Assembly (NCBI GenBank): GCA_029204225.1 | Contig: CM055092.1 | Coordinates: 72,118,308 to 72,182,307, forward strand | Direction: 5' to 3' | DNA: 64,000 bases | Source of the DNA: Diphasiastrum complanatum | Taxonomy: Eukaryota > Streptophyta > Lycopodiopsida > Lycopodiales > Lycopodiaceae | In this document: positions 34,490 to 46,900 of the stretch, one piece after another | Layout: each line of letters starts with the position of its first letter | How positions within the stretch are numbered: position 1 is the stretch's first letter | Translations under genes and position numbers: made by a program | Notes under the pieces: generated by a model | The model's database searches: none | Told to the model about the DNA's origin: nothing | Seen by the model: only the letters and a program-made list of their open reading frames with translations

Positions 34490-34872
34490 CCTTAGGAACG
34501 AGCGTTCCATTCCTAAGGAACAGGCTTCACCATACCTTTGGAAACGCTGGGATCACGTGATGTCTGAGCAGCAAGGAGTTGCCTCGATCAGACAGGAGCA
34601 TTTTTTCTGATTCGATTAACCCACAGCCTCAAAGGAACAGGAACGATCAGAGTCAGATCAGACAGGAACGGCAGATAGGAACGATTAAGACAATTTTTCT
34701 GATTCGATTAACCAACAGCCTCACAGGAACAGGAATCAGAGTCGGATCAGACAGGAACGGCAGATTGGAACAATCAAAATCAAGGAGCCGTTCCCCATTC
34801 CTTTGGTTGTCTAGGAACGGTATGGAACCATTCCTAGGAACGGTTCCATTCCGTTCCTGAGAACTATGGAAT
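34490..34872. mobile_element. MITE-like element with internal 92-bp tandem repeat
   Basis: Both ends are rich in AGGAACG and CGTTCC arranged as inverted copies: the left end reads ACTCGGTCCTTAGGAACG and the right end, inverted, CCATAGTTCTCAGGAACGG. Inside, a unit of about 92 bases (CTGATTCGATTAACC, ACAGCCTCA, then CAGACAGGAACGGCAGAT) occurs twice, near 34607 and 34699. There is no coding capacity. A clean target duplication was not found, so the superfamily is a guess (hAT-like). Confidence 0.55.
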
Positions 34873-35445
34873 CTAGTAACACAGTTAATTAAGAATGTTA
34901 AGAAATCTCCATTCTCGATAGATTTCTTTACAAGAACACGGCCTGGCCTGGTAGTATTTCGCCATGGAACAATGTTAAATGCAGGTTTTCGTATCTCTTC
35001 AAACTAAATAAAACCCTATGCCACATTGATTGTTTTAAGTTCATGTGAGTTCAGATGGTGACAGATTAAGGGGGACGCGCTTCTAGTTGTGTTTGCAACC
35101 TATACGTGCATTGCTGATAATAGATGAAGTGGAGACAAGTTTACTTAACCTGCATATTATAATTCAAAACAAATAATTGGGCACCTCAAGGATGTGCTCC
35201 ATCTCTCTCATTGTGTTGAGAATGCTCCAAGCTATTCTGCAACCTCCAAATAATCTATTATCTAGATTTTAGAGAACTACACAAGGTACTTAAATCAATC
35301 GAACAAAAAGCCGCATATACTTTTTCTCAGCTTTCTAAAACTCAAGACTGACATTTCCTAATTGATGTCAGACATGGCATCCATCCATAATTTAGGTACC
35401 ATTCAGCACCTTGGCATGTTAGGCAAACCATTCAAGCTCCATGGA

Positions 35446-38400
35446 TTACATTCTATCTTCTCTTTGTCTAGGGGCACATTTAATAATCTCATCTACGCGC
35501 AAAATCATCTCAGCTGCTTCAGTTGCAGACATTAGCACTGATTGCTTAACCTTAAACGACTCGTATATGCCACGGCTTTCCATGTCACCAACCTGAAAAA
35601 TAAGACATTAACGAGATCTCATGATTATACAACATGTCGAAAATCCTTGCTGAAGAGCTTGCTATAGTCATAAGCACAATTAAAACACTCCACACTCTTT
35701 TTGCTAGAAATAGTGTTGCCAGAATAGATAATAAGTAACAAAGACCGTTCCTTAAACTAGAACCCACAGTTCTAGTCATAAGCATAATTAAAACAGTCCA
35801 CAATCTTTTTGCTAGAAATAGTGTTGCCAGAATAGATAATAAGTAACAAAGACCGTTCCTTAAACTAGAACTCACAGTTCCACTGATGACATCAACACCA
35901 GCTGTTGTTGCATCCTGTGAGTGTTCTGCTCTAAGCTGAGAAACAAGGTCTGCACCATCCAGCCCCGCATTATCTGCAATTATTGTTGGGATGGTCCTTA
36001 AAGATATAGCAAATGACTCAATGGCTATAGACTTTTTCCCAGGGGTCTTCCTAGCAAGCTCATCAACATGCCTTGCCATTAACATTTCAGGCCATCCACC
36101 ACCCCAGACAACCCGGCTATCCAGGATTGTCTGTGAAAGAACACACAATGCATCATGAAGAGATCTTTCTGCCTCATCCAGTACGTGAGAGCTGCACGCC
36201 CGAACAACGCCAAGGGCCAGTCAGTCCAAAGCTTAAATTGAAACAAGTTCTCAAAAGCCTTTATCATCATTCAACCTTAGCTTCAAAAAGAACCATCCAA
36301 TGCCTAACGCTCATATTTAGTTCATGTGAAAATGTATCATACAAAGTGCATAAACCATGTCAAGGATAAGAAATTGGATCACCAATAAAGCATTACAGGG
36401 CCGGATGGATGAACCACCAGACATGTTATAATTGTTATATCAGAAAAGCTACAGTATTACAATTTCCCACTCAAGCCACCGAGTAAAGTTGAAATGGATA
36501 TGTATTATGCTTCCCAAAAAGGAAAAAAGGCTTGCCAAAACCTTCAAGTAGCTTATACCTTGCACCTCTAAGAACAATGGTACAAGCTTGGCCCATTTCA
36601 ACACCAGAGAAGTGAATAAGTTTATCTTCTCCTATCATAATTTCTTCAATCAGCTTGCAATGGCCCAGCTTCACGGATTCAGGATTGTCAAACGTTGAAG
36701 CAATTTCTCCTCCAGTTACTAGGGCAAGTCGCTCAATTCCATCAAAATCAGCATGTTCAATCGCCATAATGCCGGCATCTGCAAAAAGTTCTTCAGGATA
36801 ATTATAAATCAGCTGTCTGTTTACAAAGCAGTTAATTCCATGCGCTACAATTTTCTGAACTTTCTTCTTCATTTTCTCCTTCTCTGCAGCTTCAATCTCA
36901 GCTACTTTTGACATGGAGTCAACTCTCACACGAGCACCATAGATTTTTATCTTATCAGTGTCCATAGCAGTGTTGGCTACCAGTATGTTCGCATTCTCAA
37001 TCCTTTTCGGCTGACCAACTCCTATTCTTTTGTCTAAGATAAAGCTGCAATTACAAAAACAGCATAAAAAGAACATCAATCAGTGATCCAGTCAGAGCAT
37101 AGACTAACACTTTTCCTTTCAGAAGACACAAAAGATTCCCACCCTCTCTCTGTACTGTTTTCATCATCCGTAGAAGACAAAGTCAAACAGCTAGATAAAG
37201 ATGAAGTCATTTAGTCAACAAAGCAGCACTAATCTTAGCCAGCTTCTCTTGGGTAGAGACCCACACTAGTAATTATGAAGCAAATAACAAACCAAACTAT
37301 AAGCCAAATCAGAGACCGTAATACATAAACAAATGTTTATTTCGAACGTTGTTATAATTAAGAGACAGAAAAACATCAAAACCTGAATCGATCCTCAGAA
37401 ACTATTACATCAAAATTATCCTGGATTGATGCTTAGAACCTATGTACAAACTGAATCAATCCTCAGATCCCAAATCAATCCCTAAATCACACTGCTTCAG
37501 AACATTAAACTAGGGAACAGTTGGCCTAGCACACACTACCTCAGCAGTCAGAACAGGTTCCTTGATCTGCCAGAATTGCAGGGGTCTCAGAAATTATTGG
37601 AATCCTAACTAGAAAACCACAGTTCCGTAAGTAGGAACCCTAAGCAGGAAAACAGTCTCCTAGTTCCGTAGTTTATGAGGATTGATTTACAACCACAGTT
37701 TCATCGATCCACACTGCAAGAACTGCAGGTGCCTCAGAAACAAAGAGAAGAGAAATAAATAAGAATTTAATGCATTGTGTTCCACATGTACGGAATGAAG
37801 TGCGTTCCATGCCAAAAGGCATGAGACGGGCTTCTATAAATTGCTCCATATTTAACAGAATGAGGAACATTTTTTAAGAAATATGAGGCACGCAAATTAT
37901 CTTAACCTTACTGGATTCTGGCTGCAATCTTTTATCAAGAATATCACCAATAAACCTGAACTATTTAAGCTTGCATATGAGTATTTTCACTGTCATCTGC
38001 ACGCAACAGCAGCAGGCAAATGCAAAGGTGTGTTTGTTAGAATGCTTTTTTTTGCCTCAATAAGTGAGTTGGTCCCTGTCTTATAAGAAATCTGCCTATG
38101 AAAGGGACCTGCTCGCATTAACTACAGATTGTCTCATGCTGAATAAGTGATCCCAGACTATTGATGCCTTGATTTGATGAAGCTATGGCTTGTGGCACAA
38201 CGTCATAAGCATACAACATTTGTCCATCTCACAAAGGCATGTGTACACCAAACACGATTTGTTGAAAAACCCACAAAAGCCTAACTTGAAGCCTTTTTTG
38301 TTGTAATAATTTATGTTGCCATTGCTTATGCACGCACATTCATAGCGTATTGATTTCATAAGGCGCAATCCAAGTTTTGGAAGGAAATCTTGCAAATCCC

Positions 38401-38932
38401 CTTTCATGAAAGAATCTCTAGCATCATTCATCAGGAACAGTTTAAATCCAGTGATTGCCAAGGTTTGGTACAGTGATTGTCCTTGCCAAGTTTTGGTATT
38501 GCTATTGAGATGAATGCAAAAAAACCACCAATTGAACATGTCATGCAACATGAAGTTTGTTTTCTCACTATAATTTCAATCCATATACAAGGGTCCGTCA
38601 TGCTATAGAACTCCAATGAAAAGGGTACTAAGTTATTTGAATATTAATCATTATTTTATTGGCAAGCAAGTTATGTTGTCAAGTAGTATAGCCTCTTTTG
38701 GACATGGATAACAACTGACGCTCAGCTATGACACATGTCTTCCTCACTGTACTAACTTGTGCGGTTTTGTGTTGTGGGATGGTGGTAGGTATCAGTTGGA
38801 CGTCTTGAAAGTGGTTATGCTTTACGGTGCTTTTAGTACTGTGTTTTACTTTTCAGTTTTATGTAACCTTGTTGGAATATGAATAAAGGCTTAAAAGGGC
38901 TCAATCTTGCTTTGTCAAGAGGAACTATTTCA

Positions 38933-38987
<55 letters not shown>

Positions 38988-41900
38988 CCTGCTGCCCTGC
39001 CCTGCCCTGCCCATCTGCTGCTCTGGCTTCCTCCACTCCACCTGCTGCCCCCCCCCCCCTCCTCCGCCCCACCTGCTGCCCCTCCTCTCCACTCCCCCTC
39101 CACAACCCATCCTGCTATTGAGCAACAGGTCCCTCCTGAGCAGCAGACACCTGCCCTCTTGCTGCGCAGCAGCGATCCCACTCGAGCCCTCCCTCACCCC
39201 CTGTCCCTTCCACTCCCATATCTACCAGCGCTGCTCCAGATACGCCCTTCTTGTCTCATGCCGACTACACCACCTCCAATCGAGAATTTCCTAGACTACC
39301 AACTGAAAGAACTGAAAGCAGATGTGCAAACTCTGAAACTGGAAATCATCCACCTACGCCCAGAGAACCAACAGCTCCGGACAGAAATGGAAAATTAATA
39401 TGCTTCCCAGCCACAAGAAGAGACAAAGATGAAGATTGAAGATCTGGAACAGCAACTGAGCCAACACAAAGAATCGACCAAAACATGGGCTTCTATCATA
39501 GCTACCGGCCCACCTTGGACAGCTGGCGAAAGTAAGTCTCCCCCCTTTTCATCATTCATTTCCGCTACTCTTACGGAAGAGAAACTTCGAGATTCCAAGT
39601 CTCTCAATATTAGGGTAGGAGGCATCGTTGACACCCAAAACGCCATTGACAAAGCAAACAGATTTTTATGCACCACCCTAGGACACAATGCAGATGGTTT
39701 GGATACAGCATGGCGTACTAAAAAAGACACCGCTACCTTGATCCTCCGCTTCACGTCACATACATATCGTTAAGGAAACCTTGCGAAAAAGAACCAAATT
39801 CTTCATGGATGATGACCTTACCTATATCCAAGTTGAAGAGAGATGCCAAGCACTCCAAACCGCCAAAGCTACCGGAAGACGAGTGATCTACCGTGATGGA
39901 GTTGTTCGGTACCTCTTACTGCATCCGGAAACAGCCTATAGGAAATCGGGGTCCCCGGCAGTGTTTCCCCAAACCGGGTTCGAAACGGGACGTACGAAAC
40001 GACCCCGTTTCGAAACGCCGTTTCAGTGTTCGAAACGACTGAACAAAAAACAAGTTTTTTTTTGAAACCGCGCCATAAGCTTTGTAGTCACCATACACAG
40101 CTTCTCCTCTTGAAACTGCATTCTCTAGAGCATTCTCATGAAATTGGATGTATCTACTTGTTACTAGACTTTCTATGACATCTGTAAACCCCAAGAACCC
40201 GCAAAAACACATATTAACCTAAAAAAATTTCTCGTTTCGAACCTGAACCAAACGTTTCAAACGTGTTTTGAAACGACGTATGAAACGCGCCCATGAAACA
40301 TTGGTCCCCGGGCATGGGAGCATCCCGAGCCCCCTTCCACGCCACCTACATCTTGGAGTATGGAACTATAATGGCATACACTCATCATCCACGGCTGGAG
40401 ATCCTAACGACTTCATCACAGACAGAGATATACTATTTTTTATGGAGACACACGAGAGCCCAGAGAGAGGACTACCCACATTTGCAGGTTACAGATGGAA
40501 TTCAGTTTATAGGACAGAGACTTGATCAACGAGTGGCAGAGGTTCGAGTGGAGATGTCTTTATCGAGAGTCACTACAACCAGCTATAGAGTTTCTCCGAC
40601 ATGATGCACAGGCACGATACATATGGGCTCATATCACTGGGCGAGCTATTGCTTTGGATAGGGATCTCTTCATTGCCGCCTGCTACTTCCCTCCAAAGTC
40701 CCCCTCCTTTGCAGACGGATCAGGCTCTCCTTATACTGATCTCTTCGCAGACTTTGTCAGATTTACAGATCAGGGTTATGTCCTTCTCACTAGCGACTTT
40801 AATGCCAGGACTGCTACCAGACAGGTGGATTTCCACGACACTGATGACATATTACGTACACGAGCTATTGATTGCGAGGACATTGGCATCACCAGGACTT
40901 CAGAGGATATGATGGGCCCTATCACGAGTTATGGAGAGTACCTTCTATAGATGGGTGCCATTTACAATGGCTTGGCTTGCCGGGCATAGCGGAGGACACA
41001 ATGTTGTCAACTATCTTATGGGGTCACCAGCTTTTATCCCACTTATGTTTGATTTTCACATTCTTCCCACTACCCTTTCCGATCACTACTTCCTATCTTT
41101 CAATATGGGATCCATCCCGACTTCCCAACCACCCACTATTCCATCCATCTCTCGTGCACCCAAGTACACTTTTGATCGTTCCCACATCAAGACATACCAG
41201 GAGGCCGTCAGCTCATTTCTTTGTCATTTTCCACATACCATTGGAAACACAAGCTATCTTCCTTACCACTTCACTACATACCACTGCATCATTTTCCTTT
41301 CCCTCCAAACCACATTGGCACCCACCCACTTCGTCACACCCTATCCGATCTCCCTAGTTTGACGCCGAGTGTCGTTTCCTCCATCTCCAAGTCACCCAAG
41401 CTAGATTGCATAATACACACCTTCTTCTTGCAGCTCGTCGATCTTTCCATCATGCCCTCCGACGGAAGAAACAGATGTATGAAACTCAAAAAGGGAAAAG
41501 CTTAGTCGATTCCCTTTGCAGTTCCTCCTCCGGTGCCTTTTGGAGAGAATTCATCCCCCGTACAAACCTCCTTCCTCACTTACCTTCATACCTGGACTAC
41601 ATACGCCACTACCTTATATACTGCACCCACAGATACACCCATCTCCATTTCTCCCCGACCGACTACTTTCACTTTCTTCACCCCGGACATGGTCTTGACG
41701 ACCATCAAAAGACTGAAAACCCGTCGCACCCGTGATATTGACAACCTTGAATCCGAACTATTAATCCATGCTCCATCCCATTCACAAAACTGGTGACACC
41801 CCATGGACCCTGGTAATTATCGCACCATTATAATTGGGCATATCATTGCTAAGTTATATGGCACCATCCTCCAGTCAGCAATCAATTCTGAGGAAGAGTC

Positions 41901-43892
41901 TAGGAGATTACATGCATTAGGCCAGGCGGGTTTCAGGGCACACTACTCCACCATAGATCATATCTTCACCCTTCGGGCCATTATTGAGGAGGCTAGACAC
42001 AGGAGAGAGCGGTTCTACTGTTGTTTTGTTGACTTCAGAAAAACCTTCGACTCCGTTCCACGATCCCTTCTCATTCAGCGTCTATGTGATCTTGGTTTTT
42101 CTACTGACACGATCTTGGCAGTGATGGCACTTTATGAGAGAGTCCTTGGCTGTTTTCGGAGTGACACCGGCATCTCAAATCACATCTGGAGCACTATTGG
42201 TGTGAAATAGGGTTGTTCTCTATCACCAACCCTGTTTGGAGTATATATTGACGAGCATGAGAGAGTTATTGAGGGATGTGGAGGCACAGGTTGCAGGATT
42301 GGGAGCATCTTGATTACTATACTTTTATATGCAGATGACGTCGTCCTCCTATCTTCTACCAGAGAGGGATTACAGCGACAGCTAGACAATCTTCATGCCC
42401 TCTACAGTAGATGGGGATTGGGGGTTAACATATCGAAAACCAAAGTTATGGTTTTCAACACATCGAGAGCTTTTATGCAATGCCAGAAACTCATCTTTGA
42501 TGGGCAACCCTTGGAGGTCGTATCTTCTTACACTTACCTTGGCGTGCTTTTTATAGGCCCTATCTTTGGCATGCGACAGACTTGGGAAGGGTCACGCCTC
42601 CCTTGTCCAGTTAGAGCGTTTCTGTTTCAGACGGTTTATTCGGGATGCCCCAAGTAAATGTCAACTTTTTGATACTCTCGTTACTCCCACAACCCTATAT
42701 GCAGCAGAGGTATGGTGTGCGGGTCTTATATCATCTGATTGGGCCAGTATTTCACGACTGCAGGTTCTCATGCTATCTCGGATGATACGGGCTAAGCCAT
42801 CTGTTCCACATCAGATTATCCTGACAGAGTTCGCAGTCCCACCCATACAGTTATCCGCCCTCTTCCAGCTTATTCGATATATTTAGCGTATCATGACGTT
42901 ACCATAGATGAGCAGAGATACATACAGACGGCACTTGCCTCCTCGCAACACCTTTATGATCAGGGACATCGACTATCATGGTTCTCTCAGGCCTCCCAGA
43001 TACTGGACACACTTGGCATTTCTATCACAAACCTTCGGGGCCAAACCCGACTATCACAAGACACACTTTTTGGAGCTAGACACTGTGGGATTTCCAATCT
43101 TGCCACACTATCTCACCTCAGGACTATCTCATGGGCTTCGATTTATACTGGTGCAATTTCGAGTGTCTTCACACCAGTTGGCGATTGAGACTGGACGATT
43201 CCAAGGTACCCCACGAGAGGAGCGGCTTTGTCAGTTATGTTCATTATCTATGGTCGAGTCAGAGGAGCATTTCCTATTCACATGTCCAGTTTACTATGAG
43301 ATCAGAGGGCGATATCATTGCCTTTTTCGTCAGACACCAACTACATTACGATCCCTCATCTCATATGAGGACCCCCGATGTGTGGCACTTATGATACGTG
43401 AGATGTCCCTCCTACGTCAGGACCTATGTCAAACAGCTCAGCATACCTATCCAGACACACAGTCTCAGATTACATCCTTCTTCTCTTGCAGGAGATCACG
43501 TCCTGATGCAAACATGACTGGCAGCGATTGTGATGACATTCCCAGACCTAGGATGCAGAGACGACACACCACCCAGCCTCAGGCAGCCACAAGAGTTAAA
43601 CACCACACTAGACCTCCTACACAGAGACGCACTATACATGCTCCTACGCTTCCTCATGCTACAGCTCGCATTACATCCTTCTACAGCGCCAGCACAGACC
43701 TGACATCTTGACATGGATACATTTGACTACCATGCACAAACATTCTCATTTATGTAGTTATCTTAACTTGCACTAGATGTTTTTCTTTATTATAGTTTTG
43801 AAGTCGTTTTATACGCTCCATGGTTACCACATACTTGACATGTACTTCATTAGTCTTATATGCCTTTTGGCATGGAAAAGACATTAATAAAG

Positions 43893-43956
<64 letters not shown>

Positions 43957-46900
43957 TCTGCTGGAACAAATCATAACAAAAATCTTAACTCACCCCTCAT
44001 CCAGAAAGGAGTCTCTCAAAGAACCGCCAGCCTTCTTAATGATCTGGATTGCTTCAAGGTTCCCACTTCCCTACATTTTCATGATCTCAGTAAAGACGTC
44101 CCAAAAGCACGATAACTTACCAAGATTGAAAGTCATGAAATGAAACACAATCGTACGTACATGCACATTTAATATCACCCCTTGATGAATTCATTTTATG
44201 AGACCTTCCTCTTTCTTTGTCTTTGGTGTCTTATGAATAAGCCGCCTTTCTCATAAGACATGATCATAGTGTTCTTTTGAAAGTGCGATTAAAACACTGA
44301 GTCATTTGGTTGTACAAGCCTTCAACTAGTACATCATCTCACAAATTAACAATGAAATATCTCACATTTGCAACTGTTAAAAGCAAAGGTTCATATTATG
44401 CAAATGTAAGAAAAGCCTGCAATGACAAGTTGCTATCTAAACCAGAGGTTCCTCAGACAAAGTAGAGCCCATCATGACATGAATTGCTAGTCTGAGAGTA
44501 GGTCACCGAAAGTTGTAGGCTTCCTTGTAATACTAACCTTTAATCTCAGGACAGCATCAACTGCAAGGTTGGCAAAATGTTCTTTGTCTTGAGATAATAT
44601 TTTGGAACTCAAGGTTGTCATGGCAATATTTACCAGATCTGAACGGAACTTTTCTGCAAATGATGTTGATAATTAAAAGGATTTACTAATTAGTTTCTCT
44701 CACATCACCAAATGTTACATAAAGAGACTTTATCTAATCACATCACCATATAATATATAGAGAGACTGTATTTCCTACTGGAACAAAACAAGTACACACT
44801 TTCAGGCTTGCCTCTCACTTCTGTTCAACTGTAAAACAGAACTAAAACCAGACTTCAGCTTATTGCCCCCTCCATTGCCTTAAAGACTTGTTCACTCAGC
44901 TCTAAAGAGATGTACCAGGTTACAAGGCAAGGCATGCACATGATCTTGGTGACGCTCCACTATATGCATTGCAATTTCGATACTCTTATTTTGTGCAACT
45001 TAACTGGAACCTGGATCTAGTTCTAAAGTTAGAACAATATTGGAATTTTGCCTATTCTGAGCAAAAAGTGCTCATCAAGCACATTGAGATCAACCTAACA
45101 AGTAGATTGTCTGTAGGATACATCTTCTAAGGAAAACTCACACATCACTTCATTCTACAGGAGTAAGGACAATCTATAAGAAACCGAGGAGTTGCAATGT
45201 GATAGAGTAGACGTTGACAAACATTCTAAGATTTGATATCCTAATCCAACGTCAAATGGTAAAGAGAATACCTTCTCATTGCCTTTAAAAACTCATTCAC
45301 AAATTGATGCAAGTCAATAACTGGGCAAGGCCAAACAAATGCAATGGACTAGTTTATACAAGTGAAATTCTATAAACTCCAAAATCTCATGCATGCAAAC
45401 ATAAAACAACAGATGGAGTAAGTATCTTTCAGGGATAGGTTCAGATTGATAGTAATCACTATAATGACATCTATATGATGCATGAGAGCCTACACAATAC
45501 CTGGGTCAGCTCTGTTATCTCGAACGCGACTTTCTAAAGCATTGCGTGCACAGTCAGCTGCCATTCTGTAGCCTGCAAGGAAAAACTGACGTCTAAGTTA
45601 CCTCAAAAGAGGCACTGCTTGACTGCCCTCAAGCAAAGTGGCAGTCATCCAGATTTAGTATTGCCACCTAAAAGGAGTTTTAAATTCCAGGATTACATCT
45701 GCAGCCTAAAAGGATCTCTCATAAGGGAATGAAACGAAATGAAAGAAAACTTAGTAGGCAGAATCTTAGAATTGGATATCATCCAAGACAGCAATGAAGA
45801 AAGTCCAAGGGTTCATAGCATGCACAAGAGTATCTTGAACTGCAAACAAAACAAACAAAATTTGTTGACTCTTTAAAAATTGAGTCTGTGCTTTAGCCTT
45901 TACTAACCACTGATAATTGTCATTGGATGTATTTTCAAGGCCACGAGTTTCTCAGCTTCCCTCAGAAGTTCACCGGCCAAAACAACAACAGAGGTTGTCC
46001 CATCACCAACTTCGTCATCTTGCACTTTCGATATATCTGATGGTACCATTCCAGAAGAAAAATTTAGTCTCTTTGAATATTTTCAAATGCCCCATCCATG
46101 AGGGCGTAGTAGCATAAACAATAACTTTCAATTACCAAAATATCATTTGCATTAATTAAAGCTTGTTATCATGAGACAGTTGTCAAGAAAGAAAAAAACG
46201 TAAGTGAAGTTAACCAGCATTTCAATGTTATTTCAGCAATTAGTTGAGGAAAACTTGGTCTCTGTTTACATGAGCATAGATATGTCGATTTGCTATGACC
46301 ACTCTACCAAGAAGCTTCAGAGACTACAAGTCTCACTACATCTTCCTCTAGTGACTCTTTTCCCAAAACGTTTCTTGGGGATGACATAACAGCAATCCAG
46401 TGATGTTCTATTACATTTTCATAGATCCTTCTAAGTATTGTGCTACTACACATAGAAGTACACATAATTACAATAACAATCTCTTGACAATTTGCATTCA
46501 AGCCAGGAGACTATCTCCTAGCATCCAGGGCCTTGAGAACTAGCCACACATTGTAGGTAGCCAGTACTATTCCCATAAATGACTCATAACACTTTTGAAC
46601 AATTTTCTATTTCCAGAAAACTCATGTTGCTCATACTGTAGAGGATTTGATTCTTAGAAATGTCACCTCCAATGGGTGTACCTCAGAGTAATCAAGCACA
46701 AGGACTTTTCTCCACAGAAAACAAGATGAAATTCGAATTGATAAAAACATGATATAAAGTTGAAGTGATCTAGCAGTCAATCCAATCTTAGCTCTTCGAG
46801 AAGTCAAGACCAGAAGTCGGGCAAACTTGGCTAAGAACCCAGAATGCTAAAATTTGATGTATGCAGAAAGAGACAACAATCCATTCCACATAATATATGC

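Larger units (their letters stand above)
38937..43933 (+). mobile_element. LINE retrotransposon, nearly full length, broken
   Basis: About 5 kb on the plus strand, bounded by (CT)n at both sides. In order: a Pro/Ser-rich and coiled-coil first region (about 38986-39770), an endonuclease (about 40340-41110), reverse transcriptase (about 41800-42560), and a C-terminal region with a C-X2-C...H...C motif (near 43229-43290). No LTRs are present. Several stops and frameshifts separate the blocks, so it is inactive. The 3' end carries (CT)n then (CA)n in place of a poly(A) tail. Confidence 0.85.
37045..43993 (-). other. CCT2 intron (6949 bp) containing a LINE
   Basis: This intron lies between the exon ending FLDEG and the exon starting FILDKRIG. 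It holds a degraded LINE in antisense orientation (about 38937-43933) and a hAT MITE inside that LINE. The part at 37045-38936 shows no recognised feature. Confidence 0.9.

Noticed and set aside
36073-36369. 98-codon plus-strand frame
   Set aside because: It overlaps the CCT2 exon 35876-36191 on the opposite strand and is its shadow.
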